From Granulicella arctica (lineage in GTDB: Bacteria > Acidobacteriota > Terriglobia > Terriglobales > Acidobacteriaceae): 64,000 bases of DNA. Below the pieces are notes generated by a model that was not told where the DNA came from, did no database searches, and saw only the letters and a program-made list of their open reading frames with translations. Positions within the stretch are counted from its first letter, which is position 1. The number at the start of each line of letters is the position of its first letter. The DNA is taken from positions 3,162,001-3,226,000 of the forward strand of contig NZ_JAGTUT010000001.1 in NCBI RefSeq assembly GCF_025685605.1. The letters run 5' to 3'. This document shows positions 17,654-27,179 of the stretch, in pieces. The translations under genes were made by a program, and so were the position numbers.

Positions 17654-18808
17654 ATGGCTTTCAAGTACCTCCTTACCGCTCTCCTTCTGTTTCCTCTTGC
17701 TGCCTTCGCCCAAAAAGCTACGCCGAAGCCCGCTCCGCCACCTCCGCTAAAATCGCATGAGGTCCATGCTAATCGGACGGTCACCTTTCGCTTCAGGGAG
17801 GCGGCCGCGGCAAAAGTGGAGTTGAATCTGGAGGGAGTAGCGAAGCCTGTTCCGATGGTGAGGGGACGGGATGGGATCTGGAGCTACACAACCCAGCCTT
17901 TGGCGCCGGAGATCTATGGTTACAGCTTTCTAGCGGATGGTGAGCCGCGCATCGATCCGGCGAATCACAATCTGCATCCGAACATCGCCTTCTCGGCAGG
18001 GAACAGCGTGGAAGTGCCAGGTGACGGACCACAGCCTTGGGATGAGACCTCTGTCCCGCATGGAACGCTGCACGTGCATCGGTTCACCAGCACCGTAGCA
18101 ATTGGTCTGCAAGCAGATCAGGAGGAGGTCGTCGTCTACACGCCGCCGGGGTATGACGCGACCGCAAAGAAGCCGTACCCTGTGCTGTACCTCCTGCATG
18201 GCTGGAGCGGGGTTGCAAACACCTGGGATAACGAGGGGCAGGCGAATCTCATCCTCGATAACCTGCTGGCGGCAGGAAAGATCAAGCCGATGGTGGTCGT
18301 CATGCCGCAGGGATATGGCGACATGAGCTTTGTACAGAATGGGTTTGATATCTGGCAGGACCCTGTTCCCGTGGAGCACAACACGCAGCTTTTCATGAAG
18401 ATGCTGCTGACAGAGATCCTGTCGCAGGTCGAGGCAAACTACGATGTGTCGAAGGATCGAGAGCAACGCGCAATAGCAGGACTGTCGATGGGCGGACTCG
18501 AGTCGCTCGATACGGGGCTGCACAATCCGGACAAGTTCGCTTGGGTCGGCGGATTTAGCTCAGCCGTGCACAACCTGGACTACGAGCATCAATTGGCAGA
18601 TCTTGATCCGAAGGCTGCGAACCTGAGGCTCCTATGGATTGCTTGTGGGACTGAGGATGGGTTGATCAAGGCCAATCGCAACCTGGTCGGTTTTCTTCAG
18701 GAAAAGAAGATGCCCGTGACAGCGATCGAAACGCCCGGTCTTCATGTGTGGACCGTGTGGCGGGATAACCTGACGCACTTCGCGCCGCTGCTGTTCCAGG
18801 ATAAGTAG
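17654..18808 (+). CDS. Secreted alpha/beta-hydrolase esterase with N-terminal E-set domain
   Basis: 384 residues from the ATG at 17654. A signal peptide (FKYLLTALLLFPLAAFAQ) is followed by a proline-rich linker and a CBM48/E-set-like domain (VTFRFREAAAAKVELNLEG, YGYSFLADGEPRIDP). The catalytic domain is of the Fes/esterase D type: PYPVLYLLHGWSG oxyanion strand, GLSMGG nucleophile serine, and GLHVW as probable catalytic histidine. Relatives cleave feruloyl or acetyl esters from plant polysaccharides, or act as siderophore or trehalose esterases. An upstream GTG at 17606 is possible but would bury the signal peptide. Export to the periplasm or outside is expected. Confidence 0.82.
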   Translation: MAFKYLLTALLLFPLAAFAQKATPKPAPPPPLKSHEVHANRTVTFRFREAAAAKVELNLEGVAKPVPMVRGRDGIWSYTTQPLAPEIYGYSFLADGEPRIDPANHNLHPNIAFSAGNSVEVPGDGPQPWDETSVPHGTLHVHRFTSTVAIGLQADQEEVVVYTPPGYDATAKKPYPVLYLLHGWSGVANTWDNEGQANLILDNLLAAGKIKPMVVVMPQGYGDMSFVQNGFDIWQDPVPVEHNTQLFMKMLLTEILSQVEANYDVSKDREQRAIAGLSMGGLESLDTGLHNPDKFAWVGGFSSAVHNLDYEHQLADLDPKAANLRLLWIACGTEDGLIKANRNLVGFLQEKKMPVTAIETPGLHVWTVWRDNLTHFAPLLFQDK

Positions 18809-18810
18809 CG

Positions 18811-19407
18811 CTATTTGGCGGCGGGCGTGGCGATCTCCTTCAAGTAGGCGGGGCTGAGGGTGCCTTTCTTCTGGGCCAGTCCTACGAGGGTGGGATAGAA
18901 CTGGACGAACGTAGTGTCGACAGCGGCATGTTCTTCGTGGCAGGTGTAGCAGCTTGCCGGGCGGGGTGTGAGCCTCGCGCTGACCTGGTTGTCAAATTCA
19001 AAAAAGCCCCATCCGCCTTTGAGGCGGGCATCCTTCACGTGGATCTCCATCCCCATGACCTCGACGGATTGAGTCTGCCCGTGTTTGTTGATAGATTTGC
19101 CGCTCTCACCGCCTCGATTTTCAAGCACCATGACCGTCCCGTCCGGCCATGTGCCGACCTGCTGGAAGGCTCGCCAGGCCGAAGGATTCACGAAGACGTT
19201 GTCGAACATCGTGTGGCCGTCTGCCTGGGCCTTCGGGTTGTAGCTCATGTTGACGCCAGAGGTCAGGTAGACCCACTCACGATAGTGCTCAGGATACCTA
19301 AGCTGCCCGTCGGATGTGTAGGCGGGACCGTCTGCCGGGATCGTGTTCGGCTGACTGGCGGTCGGCATCAAGACAGCAAGGAGCAGGAGTACTGGCAGAC
19401 GAAGCAT
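18811..19407 (-). CDS. Cytochrome P460 family protein
   Basis: 198 residues with a signal peptide (RLPVLLLLAVLMPTASQ) and one c-type heme motif, CYTCH, near residue 160. The body (YREWVYLTSGVNMSYNP, FDNVFVNPSAWRAF, WPDGTVMVLENRG) matches the cytochrome P460/c'-beta family, small periplasmic heme proteins that oxidise hydroxylamine or bind NO. In acidobacteria the role is not established; NO handling or peroxide defence are guesses. The gene converges on the esterase with two bases between stops, and its start lies back to back with mreC, 124 bases away. Confidence 0.85.
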   Translation of the reverse strand: MLRLPVLLLLAVLMPTASQPNTIPADGPAYTSDGQLRYPEHYREWVYLTSGVNMSYNPKAQADGHTMFDNVFVNPSAWRAFQQVGTWPDGTVMVLENRGGESGKSINKHGQTQSVEVMGMEIHVKDARLKGGWGFFEFDNQVSARLTPRPASCYTCHEEHAAVDTTFVQFYPTLVGLAQKKGTLSPAYLKEIATPAAK

Positions 19408-19531
19408 CGCAGAACCTCTTGATTTATGAACATCATCGTATACGCAGGGCTGACCGCGATGGTTCCGATGACTTCTATTTGATAGGGATGACCATCAACA
19501 CCCTGATCTCGCGGATAATGACAGAAGCGCA

Positions 19532-20800
19532 ATGGAATCCTTCTTCTCCCGGTTTAAGAATGCACTCGTTCTGATCGTGATCCTTCTCGTTCAGACGATT
19601 GGCCTGGCTATCCAGGTACGCCGTCCCGTGGGCGCGGACGAGCCGGACGGTCGAAAGGTCTACCTGCTGCGTTACTGGGCTACGACTTCGATATCGCCGT
19701 TCGAACGATTGATCCAGCGGTTTGGGTCCGGGGTGGAGGGGGTGTGGACCAACTACCTCGATCTGCGCCACACGCGCCGACAGAACGCGGAGTTGCAGCA
19801 GCAGATTGCACAGATGCGACTGGAGGAGGCGGCCTTCGCGGAAGATGCCATCCAGGGACACCGGCTGCAAGTGATGCTCGACTTTCAGCAGCACTATGTA
19901 GCGAAAACCGTAGCAGCGCAGGTAATCGGCACGAGCGGGTCGGACCAGTCGCGAATGCTGATTATCGATAAGGGGAGCGAAGAGGGATTGAAGCCAGACA
20001 TGGCCGTGATCACACCGGACGGGATTGTGGGTAAACTTCGCGACGTCTTCGCCCATACCGCGCAGCTTCTCTTGCTGAACGACCAAAGCTCGGGAGCCGG
20101 GGTTGTGCTTCAGACGACGCGCATCCGTGCCGTGGTGCGGGGTACGCCAACAGGCAAGCTCCAGATCGGCAACCTGACCGCAGATTCGCGGATCAAGCCA
20201 GGCGAGACGATTCTGACCTCAGGTGGCGACCTTGTGTATCCGCGCGGTCTGAATGTCGGGACGGTCGAATCGGTCGCGGCTGATCCGGATCACCAGCCTT
20301 ATACCGCAATCGTGATCAAGCCAAGTGCGAACCTCTTTCAACTTGAGGAGGTGCTGGTGATTATGCAGACGCAGACAAACATCCCGCTGCGGGCACAACA
20401 GGATCTCGCGCGTGGAGCCGCAACAGCCGAGGGAATAGCGGCGCAGGCCGACACGCGGCGCGCGGCCGACTTGCTTTCGGAACGCCTGCCAAGCCTTCAC
20501 GACGTCGATCCAAAGTATGTTGAGCCCTCCGGCGCGGACGCAAAGTCCTTAGATCCCGCTGCGGCGAGTGCTGTCGGGGCCACGAACAAGGAGGCTGGCG
20601 GGACGGTGCCGAAGCCCCTGCCTACCCTGCATTCCGACCACTTTACCCCGGGGACGACACCGCCTGCCTCGAGCTTGACCCCTGGAGCACCGGCCTCCGC
20701 TGTGCCGCTGGAGGTGCCCACGCCGACGCCTCGTAAAACGCCCCGGGTAGCTGCTCCGCCAGCGGAAACGCCCCCACCAACGACGGAGCCGCCGCAGTAG
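19532..20800 (+). CDS. mreC: Rod shape-determining protein MreC
   Basis: 422 residues: an N-terminal membrane helix (LVLIVILLVQTIGLAIQV), a coiled coil (TRRQNAELQQQIAQMRLEE) and the two beta domains of MreC, with LIIDKGSEEGLKPDMAVI and GIVGKLRDVFAHTAQLLLL as clear signatures. The last 100 residues are a proline- and alanine-rich extension not found in short MreC proteins. MreC is a periplasmic scaffold that links MreB to PBP2 and RodA in the elongasome. It starts a run mreC-mreD-mrdA-rodA; mreB is not in this window, which is unusual since mreB usually precedes mreC. Confidence 0.93.
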   Translation: MESFFSRFKNALVLIVILLVQTIGLAIQVRRPVGADEPDGRKVYLLRYWATTSISPFERLIQRFGSGVEGVWTNYLDLRHTRRQNAELQQQIAQMRLEEAAFAEDAIQGHRLQVMLDFQQHYVAKTVAAQVIGTSGSDQSRMLIIDKGSEEGLKPDMAVITPDGIVGKLRDVFAHTAQLLLLNDQSSGAGVVLQTTRIRAVVRGTPTGKLQIGNLTADSRIKPGETILTSGGDLVYPRGLNVGTVESVAADPDHQPYTAIVIKPSANLFQLEEVLVIMQTQTNIPLRAQQDLARGAATAEGIAAQADTRRAADLLSERLPSLHDVDPKYVEPSGADAKSLDPAAASAVGATNKEAGGTVPKPLPTLHSDHFTPGTTPPASSLTPGAPASAVPLEVPTPTPRKTPRVAAPPAETPPPTTEPPQ

Positions 20801-20809
20801 CGCTAAACC

Positions 20810-21334
20810 ATGGCCAATCGAAGTTACACCTCCCGTCGCGAGCTTGAAGAGCACAGCTTTCATCCTGCTGTGACGCTGCTCGTGCCTGTCGCCGCCATCC
20901 TTGTACAGGTGCTGTTACCGCATGCCTTTCCGCGCGTGGCAATCATGGATCTTCCGCTGATTGTCGTGATCTTCTTTGCGGTGTCGCGACGAAGCCCCAT
21001 TGCCGGAACGATAACCGGCACGATCATCGGCCTGTTACAGGATGCGCTCACCAACCAGCCGATCGGCGTAAACGGCATGGCAAAGGCGTTGATCGGCTAT
21101 ATTGCCGCCAGTATCGGGGTGCAGGTGGATGTGGAGAACATCAGCACGCGAGTATTGATGAACTTCGGCTTTTCGCTGCTGCAGAGTGCGTTTCTCTTCC
21201 TGATCGATAGTCGACTGCTCGGGCTGGCGGGGCACCACGTGCTCTGGAAGCATGAGCTGATTCGAGCGGCCATCAATACCGTAATCGCGATTCCGCTCTT
21301 CTTCCTCCTCGATGCTACAAAACGCACGGAGTAA
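20810..21334 (+). CDS. mreD: Rod shape-determining protein MreD
   Basis: 174 residues with about five membrane helices (VTLLVPVAAILVQVLLP, LIVVIFFAVSRRSPIAG, LIGYIAASIGVQV). The segment ITGTIIGLLQDALTNQPIGVNGMAKALIGY matches the conserved MreD loop. It is an inner-membrane partner of MreC in side-wall peptidoglycan synthesis. It follows mreC by nine bases and precedes mrdA by 73 bases. Confidence 0.92.
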   Translation: MANRSYTSRRELEEHSFHPAVTLLVPVAAILVQVLLPHAFPRVAIMDLPLIVVIFFAVSRRSPIAGTITGTIIGLLQDALTNQPIGVNGMAKALIGYIAASIGVQVDVENISTRVLMNFGFSLLQSAFLFLIDSRLLGLAGHHVLWKHELIRAAINTVIAIPLFFLLDATKRTE

Positions 21335-21407
21335 AGAGGCATGAGCCAGCTTCGTTACCTCGATCCTTTCCCATGTTGAGGTACAGCCGTCTAAACTACT
21401 GTCAGCG

Positions 21408-23354
21408 ATGTCTACGTCTTTTCCAAATCACGACTTCCTGAACGAGAAACAGGAGAAGGTTGCGCCCGGCAAGCTGCACGCCGCACAGTACATTGTCGCG
21501 TTGATTTTGGTGACCCTGTTTGCCGGGCTATGGAGGCTACAGGTTCTGGGAGCGAGTAACTATCGACTACTGGCCGAGGCGAATCGCATCCGCAAGGTGC
21601 CAGTGCTCGCACCCCGAGGCAAGCTCTTCGACCGCGAGGGTCGAATTCTCGTCGATAACTATCCTTCGACTTCCTGCTATCTGCTGCGCGAGCAGGTGAA
21701 GGACGCGGCTGCCGACCTTCCGCTCATCTCGGCTGGACTGCACCTGCCGATCGAGCAGATCCAGGCGACAATTCGGCGCTTTGAGGCTACGCCCGGATAT
21801 CTCGCCATCCCCTTGAAGCAGGACATCACTCCAGATGAGCAGGCCTTTGTCGAGGCGCACCGGAATGAGCTGCCAGAGCTTGAAACCCTTGATGAACAAC
21901 GCCGTCTGTATCCGCGCGATGGCTTTGCAGCGCACCTGATTGGGTATGTCGGCGAAGTGTCCGAGCAGATGCTGAATGACCCGAAATACGCCTTCTATGC
22001 GCCGGGTGACGTAGTTGGGCGGTCGGGCGTGGAGCAGACGTACGACGCGCTGCTGCGAGGTAAGGACGGTTCACGCGACTTGATCGTGAATAGCCACGGC
22101 AAAGAAGTTGGGCGTCTCGGGCAGGAACTTGCCGTGCCCGGCGAGGACCTGAAACTGACCATCGACCTCGATATCCAGATGGCCGCCGAGAAAGCGATGG
22201 AAGGCAAAATCGGAGCGATGGTCGCGATGGACCCGCATACAGGCGAGATCTTGGCGATGGTGTCCCGTCCTACATTCGATCCGAATGAGTTCTCGGGACG
22301 GCTGACACGCACCTACTGGTCGTCGATCCTGAATAATCCGGACCATCCACTGCTGAACAAGGCGATCCAGGCGCAGTTGGCACCAGGTTCGACCTTCAAG
22401 ATCATCATGTCGCTGGCGGGACTGGAAGAAGATAAGGCGCAGGATCTAAAGGTAAATTGCCAGGGCGGAGCGAGCTTCTACGGGCACTTCTATGCCTGCG
22501 ATAAGCACCACGGTGGAGTGGACATCCACAATGCCATTCCGCTTTCTTGCGATACGTTTTACTACACGCTCGCGAATCGCCTGGGTATCGACACTATCGC
22601 CAAGTATGCGTCGGCATTGGGTATAGGCCAGAAGACGGGAGTGGATCTGCCCGATGAGGCGACGGGCATCATGCCATCCACGATGTGGAAGATGAAGACG
22701 CAGCATGCCAAGTGGTATGCAGGCGAGGTGATCTCAGTTGGCATCGGGCAGGGTGCGGTGACAGTGACCCCGATCCAACTAGCGCGTGCGCTCGCCGGGG
22801 TAGCCTCGGGCGGGTCGTTGAAGCGGCCACATATCGTGTTCCCGAGCGAGGTTCCGAACGAGGAACAGGAGGCTTTGGCGGCCACGTTCCCGGGTTCGGG
22901 CGACAAGGTCGTTCCGGTTCGCAAGGACAACTGGCAGTTGATCTCGGACGCCATGGCGCAGACCACGATCAGCGGTACTGCCGCTGCCGCGCACCTCGAA
23001 GGCATCGACTTCATCGGCAAGACGGGCACCGCGCAAGTGATGAGCCACGATGCGCTGGCACGGTCGGGCGGCGGTCATAAGACCGATCCAAACGCCTGGT
23101 TTGTGGGAATGGCCCCACGTCGCAACCCCGATATCGTGGTCGCGGTCCTCTGGGAGCACGGCAACTGGGGAAACAACTCCGCAAAGTTGGCGGCGCAGGT
23201 GATTGACGCCTTTGTGAACAAGCAGCGCAAGTTGGAGAACAACATCCGGGTAGCCTCGGTCCCTTCACAGGTGCCCAAACCCGAGGCTTCGATAGCCGTT
23301 CCGGGCTCCACCATCGTTGCTGTTTCGACTAATCCGCCTCAGGGTACGAATTAA
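21408..23354 (+). CDS. mrdA: Penicillin-binding protein 2 (peptidoglycan transpeptidase)
   Basis: 648 residues. One N-terminal membrane helix (YIVALILVTLFAGLWRLQVL), the PBP dimerisation domain with RGKLFDREGRILVDN, then the transpeptidase domain. The active-site motifs are STFK at Ser328-Lys331, SCD in PLSCDTFYY (the SxN position carries Asp, as is common in PBP2), and KTGT at Lys538. It cross-links peptidoglycan in the lateral wall together with the polymerase RodA encoded next. The last 40 residues are a low-complexity tail. Confidence 0.95.
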   Translation: MSTSFPNHDFLNEKQEKVAPGKLHAAQYIVALILVTLFAGLWRLQVLGASNYRLLAEANRIRKVPVLAPRGKLFDREGRILVDNYPSTSCYLLREQVKDAAADLPLISAGLHLPIEQIQATIRRFEATPGYLAIPLKQDITPDEQAFVEAHRNELPELETLDEQRRLYPRDGFAAHLIGYVGEVSEQMLNDPKYAFYAPGDVVGRSGVEQTYDALLRGKDGSRDLIVNSHGKEVGRLGQELAVPGEDLKLTIDLDIQMAAEKAMEGKIGAMVAMDPHTGEILAMVSRPTFDPNEFSGRLTRTYWSSILNNPDHPLLNKAIQAQLAPGSTFKIIMSLAGLEEDKAQDLKVNCQGGASFYGHFYACDKHHGGVDIHNAIPLSCDTFYYTLANRLGIDTIAKYASALGIGQKTGVDLPDEATGIMPSTMWKMKTQHAKWYAGEVISVGIGQGAVTVTPIQLARALAGVASGGSLKRPHIVFPSEVPNEEQEALAATFPGSGDKVVPVRKDNWQLISDAMAQTTISGTAAAAHLEGIDFIGKTGTAQVMSHDALARSGGGHKTDPNAWFVGMAPRRNPDIVVAVLWEHGNWGNNSAKLAAQVIDAFVNKQRKLENNIRVASVPSQVPKPEASIAVPGSTIVAVSTNPPQGTN

Positions 23355-23357
23355 CTG

Positions 23358-24458
23358 ATGGCCCGACTCTCTTCATTTCGCGACTTTGACTGGCCGCTCC
23401 TGGGCATGGTCTTGCTGCTCTCGATCATCAGCGTACTTGAGATCAAGTCGGCTACCCTCCATACGAAGTTTCACGGCTTCGACCACAAGCAGATCGGCTT
23501 TCTGGCTATCGGCCTCGTGCTCATGTTCCTGATCTCGCTGATCGATTACCACCGCCTTCTCGACATCGCGCACTGGGCCTACGGGGTCAGCCTCGCGGCT
23601 TTGGTTGCGGTGCTGCTGATCGGTACGAAGGTGCTGGGCGGCCGACGTTGGATCAAGTTTCCAGGCGGCATCCATTTCCAGCCCTCAGAGTGGGTAAAGC
23701 TGATCCTCATCGTGGTTATCGCCCGCTACTTCTGGGGACTCGCGGGTCGAGATCTGACGTGGGGCGACGTGGGCAAGGCTGCCGCAATGGTGATGGTGCC
23801 GATGCTGCTGGTGCTGAAGCAGCCGGATCTTGGGACGGCACTGACCTATCTGCCGATCCTTATATGTGGCCTGTTTCTCGGGGGGCTCCGGTTCAAGCAG
23901 GCCGCTATTATTTTGCTGGTTATTGCGATCGTTGGCGGCGGTGCGTGGCGCACGGGCAAGGTGTTGAAGCCATATCAGAAGGCGCGCCTCACAAGCTTTA
24001 TGGACCCGGACAGTGATCCGCGAGGTGCTGGTTACCAAATTAAGCAGTCGCTCATCGCGGTGGGATCGGGCGGGATCTGGGGGAAGGGAACGAACAAGGG
24101 GACGCAGACCCAGGGCGACTTCCTGCCGATTCCGTACACCGACTTCATCTTCGCGGCGTTCTGCGAGGAACACGGATTTATCGGTGCAATAGGCGTGTTG
24201 CTGCTGTACTTCCTCATCCTGATGCGGCTGATCCAGAACGCACAGACGGCGGCTGACCTGCCCGGATCCTTCATCATCATGGGGGTAGTAGCCGTGATCG
24301 TCTTTCAGATCGCCGTGAACGTCGGCATGGTCGTAGGGCTGATGCCGGTGACAGGCATTCCACTGCCGCTGATGAGCTATGGAGGATCCTCGATTCTCTT
24401 CACCTTTCTGGCGCTCGGTATCGTGATGAATATTCGAATGCGGCGCTTCGTGAACTAA
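23358..24458 (+). CDS. rodA: SEDS-family peptidoglycan glycosyltransferase RodA
   Basis: 366 residues, about ten membrane helices. Signature segments are FQPSEWVKL, LVLKQPDLGTALTYLPI and the C-terminal GLMPVTGIPLPLMSYGGSSIL, typical of RodA/FtsW. RodA polymerises glycan strands from lipid II and works as a pair with PBP2. It begins three bases after the mrdA stop, so the two are certainly co-expressed. RodA rather than FtsW is chosen because of the mreCD-mrdA context. Confidence 0.95.
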   Translation: MARLSSFRDFDWPLLGMVLLLSIISVLEIKSATLHTKFHGFDHKQIGFLAIGLVLMFLISLIDYHRLLDIAHWAYGVSLAALVAVLLIGTKVLGGRRWIKFPGGIHFQPSEWVKLILIVVIARYFWGLAGRDLTWGDVGKAAAMVMVPMLLVLKQPDLGTALTYLPILICGLFLGGLRFKQAAIILLVIAIVGGGAWRTGKVLKPYQKARLTSFMDPDSDPRGAGYQIKQSLIAVGSGGIWGKGTNKGTQTQGDFLPIPYTDFIFAAFCEEHGFIGAIGVLLLYFLILMRLIQNAQTAADLPGSFIIMGVVAVIVFQIAVNVGMVVGLMPVTGIPLPLMSYGGSSILFTFLALGIVMNIRMRRFVN

Positions 24459-24512
24459 AGCCGTCGTGACTTTCAGGATTGCCCTCGCGTAAGCTCGTTT
24501 GCGGAGAACGAG

Positions 24513-26117
24513 ATGAGCTTTATCCGGGCCATAGTGCGCGCTTCGTTGCTGGCTGTGTTGATCGGAGCGTTGCAGCCGGGTTTTCTCCTGTTCGGGCAGG
24601 AGCCTGAGAAAGCACCCGTCACGACGATCAAGGTGGCGTCGCGGCTGGTCTTTCTGGATGTCACAGTTCTCGACAAAAGCGGCCACCCCGTAGTGACGGG
24701 GCTTACGCGGGACGACTTCACGATCAGCGAGGGTAAGAGACCTCAACGGATCTTCTCCTTTGAGGCGCCAGAAAGCCACACCACCGGTGATGAGGCCGCG
24801 AGCGATGACACTGTCGGTAAAGCGCCGGTGACAATCTTAGTGCTGGACCTATTGAACTCAAGCTACGACGACTTTGCGTACATCCGCTTCGAGCTTGAGC
24901 GATACCTCACAGCGCAACCGGCACAACTCGCGACCCCCTGTGAACTGATGGTGCTGGGAAACAACTCGCTGCAAATGGTGCAGGGCTACACGCGGAACAG
25001 GGAAGACCTGATCTCTGCGTTACACCATATGCCGAGAGCTCTGCCGTACAAGCTGAGCCCGGCATTTATCGGAGAGCGGTTTATCCAGTCCACAAGCGCT
25101 CTCAAGCAGATTGCATTACAGAATAAGGGCATTCCAGGACGGAAGAACATTATCTGGCTCGGCCAGGGGTCGCCCAGCATCAAGGCTGAGGATGTAATCG
25201 GCAAGTCACAGGAGTGGGTCGGTCGCTACATGCGCAACACAACGGACCTGCTGGTGGATGCGCGGGTGACGCTTTACGTGCTTCACCTCTCCCTAGGGTT
25301 GTCTCTGGAGACGATGTATGTTGCCGCAGCAGCAAACTCCGCCCAGCATGGTCACGATCCGTTCGCAGAGGGCCTGAACTTCGGGGTGTTCATGAGCGAG
25401 ACCGGAGGGAAGTTCTTCTACAACCGGAACGACGTTGACGGCGAGATCAAGGATGCGCAGAAGCTCGGATCAAACTATTACACGTTGACCTACCAACCCC
25501 AGGAGAGCGTCTCCGCCGACACGTTCAAGCCGATCAAGGTAACAGTGCGCAACAGTGAGTTCACCGTGATGACGAAGACAGGGTACTTTTCTCCGGAGAC
25601 CGTTGGCACGGTCGAAAGTCGTCACCACGTCATTACGGACCTCAATGAGGCGGTGTTGTCCGATGTACCGTTTCGCAATCTTCAGATGGCCCTTGGTCAA
25701 GTGGTGCGACATCCGGATACAGGTACGGCGGAGTTCACGGTAAACCTTGGGCTCAAGGATCTCTCATGGCAGCAGGGTGAGGATGGAAAGAGCACGGCGA
25801 ACCTGCGGCTGGCCGCCGTCTGCATGACGGCCCAGCGAGGAATTGCCGCTTCGCGCGTCGAGACGGTGACGGTGCAGTCGCCAACGGATGACCCCACGCT
25901 GCGGCCAAAGTACATCACGCAAGTGTCCCTGACCTTGCGAGTTCCAAGACAGACAAAGAACATTCGTGTGGTGATGCAGACAGTCGAAGGAGGACGGCTC
26001 GGCAGCGTAGATGTAGATCGGAAGACGTTAGACGCGGCGTCCGCGACACCTACTCCAGCGGCGACGCTGATCGCTCGGCCGACGCCGCGGTCCCGCGACG
26101 TGCCAGCCAAGCCTTGA
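24513..26117 (+). CDS. Exported VWFA-related protein of the acidobacterial type
   Basis: 534 residues with a signal peptide (ASLLAVLIGALQPGFLLFG). The N-terminal part has the typical start of this group (VASRLVFLDVTVLDKSGHPV, GLTRDDFTISEGKRPQ). The VWA-like core follows with ILVLDLLNSSYDD; the MIDAS motif is degenerate, DLLNSS in place of DxSxS. NIIWLGQGSPS and GSNYYTLTYQP are also family marks. The C-terminus is threonine/proline rich. Function is unknown; the family is very abundant in acidobacteria and exported. It lies 54 bases after rodA and may be read from the same transcript. Confidence 0.85.
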   Translation: MSFIRAIVRASLLAVLIGALQPGFLLFGQEPEKAPVTTIKVASRLVFLDVTVLDKSGHPVVTGLTRDDFTISEGKRPQRIFSFEAPESHTTGDEAASDDTVGKAPVTILVLDLLNSSYDDFAYIRFELERYLTAQPAQLATPCELMVLGNNSLQMVQGYTRNREDLISALHHMPRALPYKLSPAFIGERFIQSTSALKQIALQNKGIPGRKNIIWLGQGSPSIKAEDVIGKSQEWVGRYMRNTTDLLVDARVTLYVLHLSLGLSLETMYVAAAANSAQHGHDPFAEGLNFGVFMSETGGKFFYNRNDVDGEIKDAQKLGSNYYTLTYQPQESVSADTFKPIKVTVRNSEFTVMTKTGYFSPETVGTVESRHHVITDLNEAVLSDVPFRNLQMALGQVVRHPDTGTAEFTVNLGLKDLSWQQGEDGKSTANLRLAAVCMTAQRGIAASRVETVTVQSPTDDPTLRPKYITQVSLTLRVPRQTKNIRVVMQTVEGGRLGSVDVDRKTLDAASATPTPAATLIARPTPRSRDVPAKP

Positions 26118-26149
26118 AACCCATTATGGTGTGGTTGGGGAGGATCGCT

Positions 26150-26728
26150 ATGAAGGTTCGAACTGTAGCAACCGGTCTGACGATACTCTTCGTCGCAGTG
26201 AGCGCAATGGCTCAGAACAACGGCGCAAACACGCGCGGGGTCGAAGGAACACTAAGCGCCACAGCGGATGCAAACCAGGGCGAGAGCCAATCAACGCGGG
26301 ACAAGATGTTTCTGCGGGAGGCGGCTGAGACCGGACTGGCGGCGGTGCAATTGAGCCAGCTTGCGGTGCAGAAAGCGGGTAGCGATGAGGTGAGACAGCT
26401 TGCGCAGAAGATCGTCCACGACCGCATCGTGCTGAACGAGAGTATGAGCCCGATCGCTGATGAGATGGGCGTTCGATCTCCCACAAAACTAGGCAGGAGG
26501 GACCATGCAGAGCTTGGCAAACTGTCCAGCCTGTCCGGCGAGGCCTTCGATCGGGAGTACCTGGTCTATTTAGTGAAGAGCCATCGTGCGGACCAGAAAG
26601 CATTTCGCGACGAGGAAAAGAAGGTGACCGATGCAGGCCTGAAGTCGGTCGTGGATCGAGCCTTGACGGCGATCGATGAGAATTTGACATTGCTGGAAAG
26701 GCTTGCGGCGGCCAGAGGAATCAAGTGA
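26150..26728 (+). CDS. DUF4142 domain protein, exported
   Basis: 192 residues from the ATG at 26150, which has GGGGAGGA five bases upstream. The N-terminus (TVATGLTILFVAVSAMAQ) is a signal peptide. The rest is a helical bundle of the DUF4142 ferritin-like type: REAAETGLAAVQLSQLAVQKAGSD, then VRQLAQKIVHDRIVLNESM, and a DHAELGKLSSLSGEAFDREY helix. Family function is unknown; proteins are usually periplasmic. In-frame starts at 26114 (overlapping the previous stop) and 26126 are alternatives with weaker ribosome sites. Confidence 0.82.
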   Translation: MKVRTVATGLTILFVAVSAMAQNNGANTRGVEGTLSATADANQGESQSTRDKMFLREAAETGLAAVQLSQLAVQKAGSDEVRQLAQKIVHDRIVLNESMSPIADEMGVRSPTKLGRRDHAELGKLSSLSGEAFDREYLVYLVKSHRADQKAFRDEEKKVTDAGLKSVVDRALTAIDENLTLLERLAAARGIK

Positions 26729-26741
26729 GGGTGCGCTGCGC

Positions 26742-27179
26742 GTGAAAGAATCAGGTATGTTGAAGCGTCTTGCTGGAGTCTTCCTGTTGTCTGCGATGAC
26801 GTGTGTTGGTGTTTCGGCGCAGGCCACACACGCTCATCATGTGGTCTTTGTGCTGAGTTCGGCAGATCAGGACGACTGGCACACAGCCATGATTCTCGCG
26901 GATCACTTTCTAGCAGGGGTGAAGCCGGAGCCATCCGAGGTGGAGGTGCTGGCGTATGGCGGTGGGATCGATAGCCTGAAGGCAGGCGCGTCCACAGCAA
27001 AAGAAATCGTCGACCTCGAGCAGCTTGGCGTGCATTTCGTGGCTTGTGAGACGGCGATGCGGGCCCTTCACATCGCAAAAAGTGACCTGGCGTCCGGAGT
27101 AACGAGCGTTCCTTCCGGAGTTGTAGAGCTGGTACGGAAGCAGGAAACCGGCTGGAGCTACGTCAAAGTCGGACGCTGA
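26742..27179 (+). CDS. Exported DsrE-like protein
   Basis: About 145 residues with a signal peptide (LAGVFLLSAMTCVGVSAQ). The body, HHVVFVLSSADQDDWHTAMILADHF, EVEVLAYGGGIDSLKAG, LGVHFVACETAM and TSVPSGVVELVRKQETGWSYVKVG, is the DsrE/DsrF-like fold. The single Cys in VACETAM is in the usual sulfur-carrier position. Cytoplasmic DsrE proteins relay sulfur; the role of exported ones is unknown. Start is GTG 26742 (GAGGG ten bases upstream) or ATG 26757. A strong sigma-54 consensus lies just downstream on the other strand. Confidence 0.75.
   Translation: MKESGMLKRLAGVFLLSAMTCVGVSAQATHAHHVVFVLSSADQDDWHTAMILADHFLAGVKPEPSEVEVLAYGGGIDSLKAGASTAKEIVDLEQLGVHFVACETAMRALHIAKSDLASGVTSVPSGVVELVRKQETGWSYVKVGR

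Noticed and set aside
23685..24779. 364-codon reverse frame across rodA
   Set aside because: His/Gln/Arg-rich composition, no motifs; rodA is certain on the other strand.
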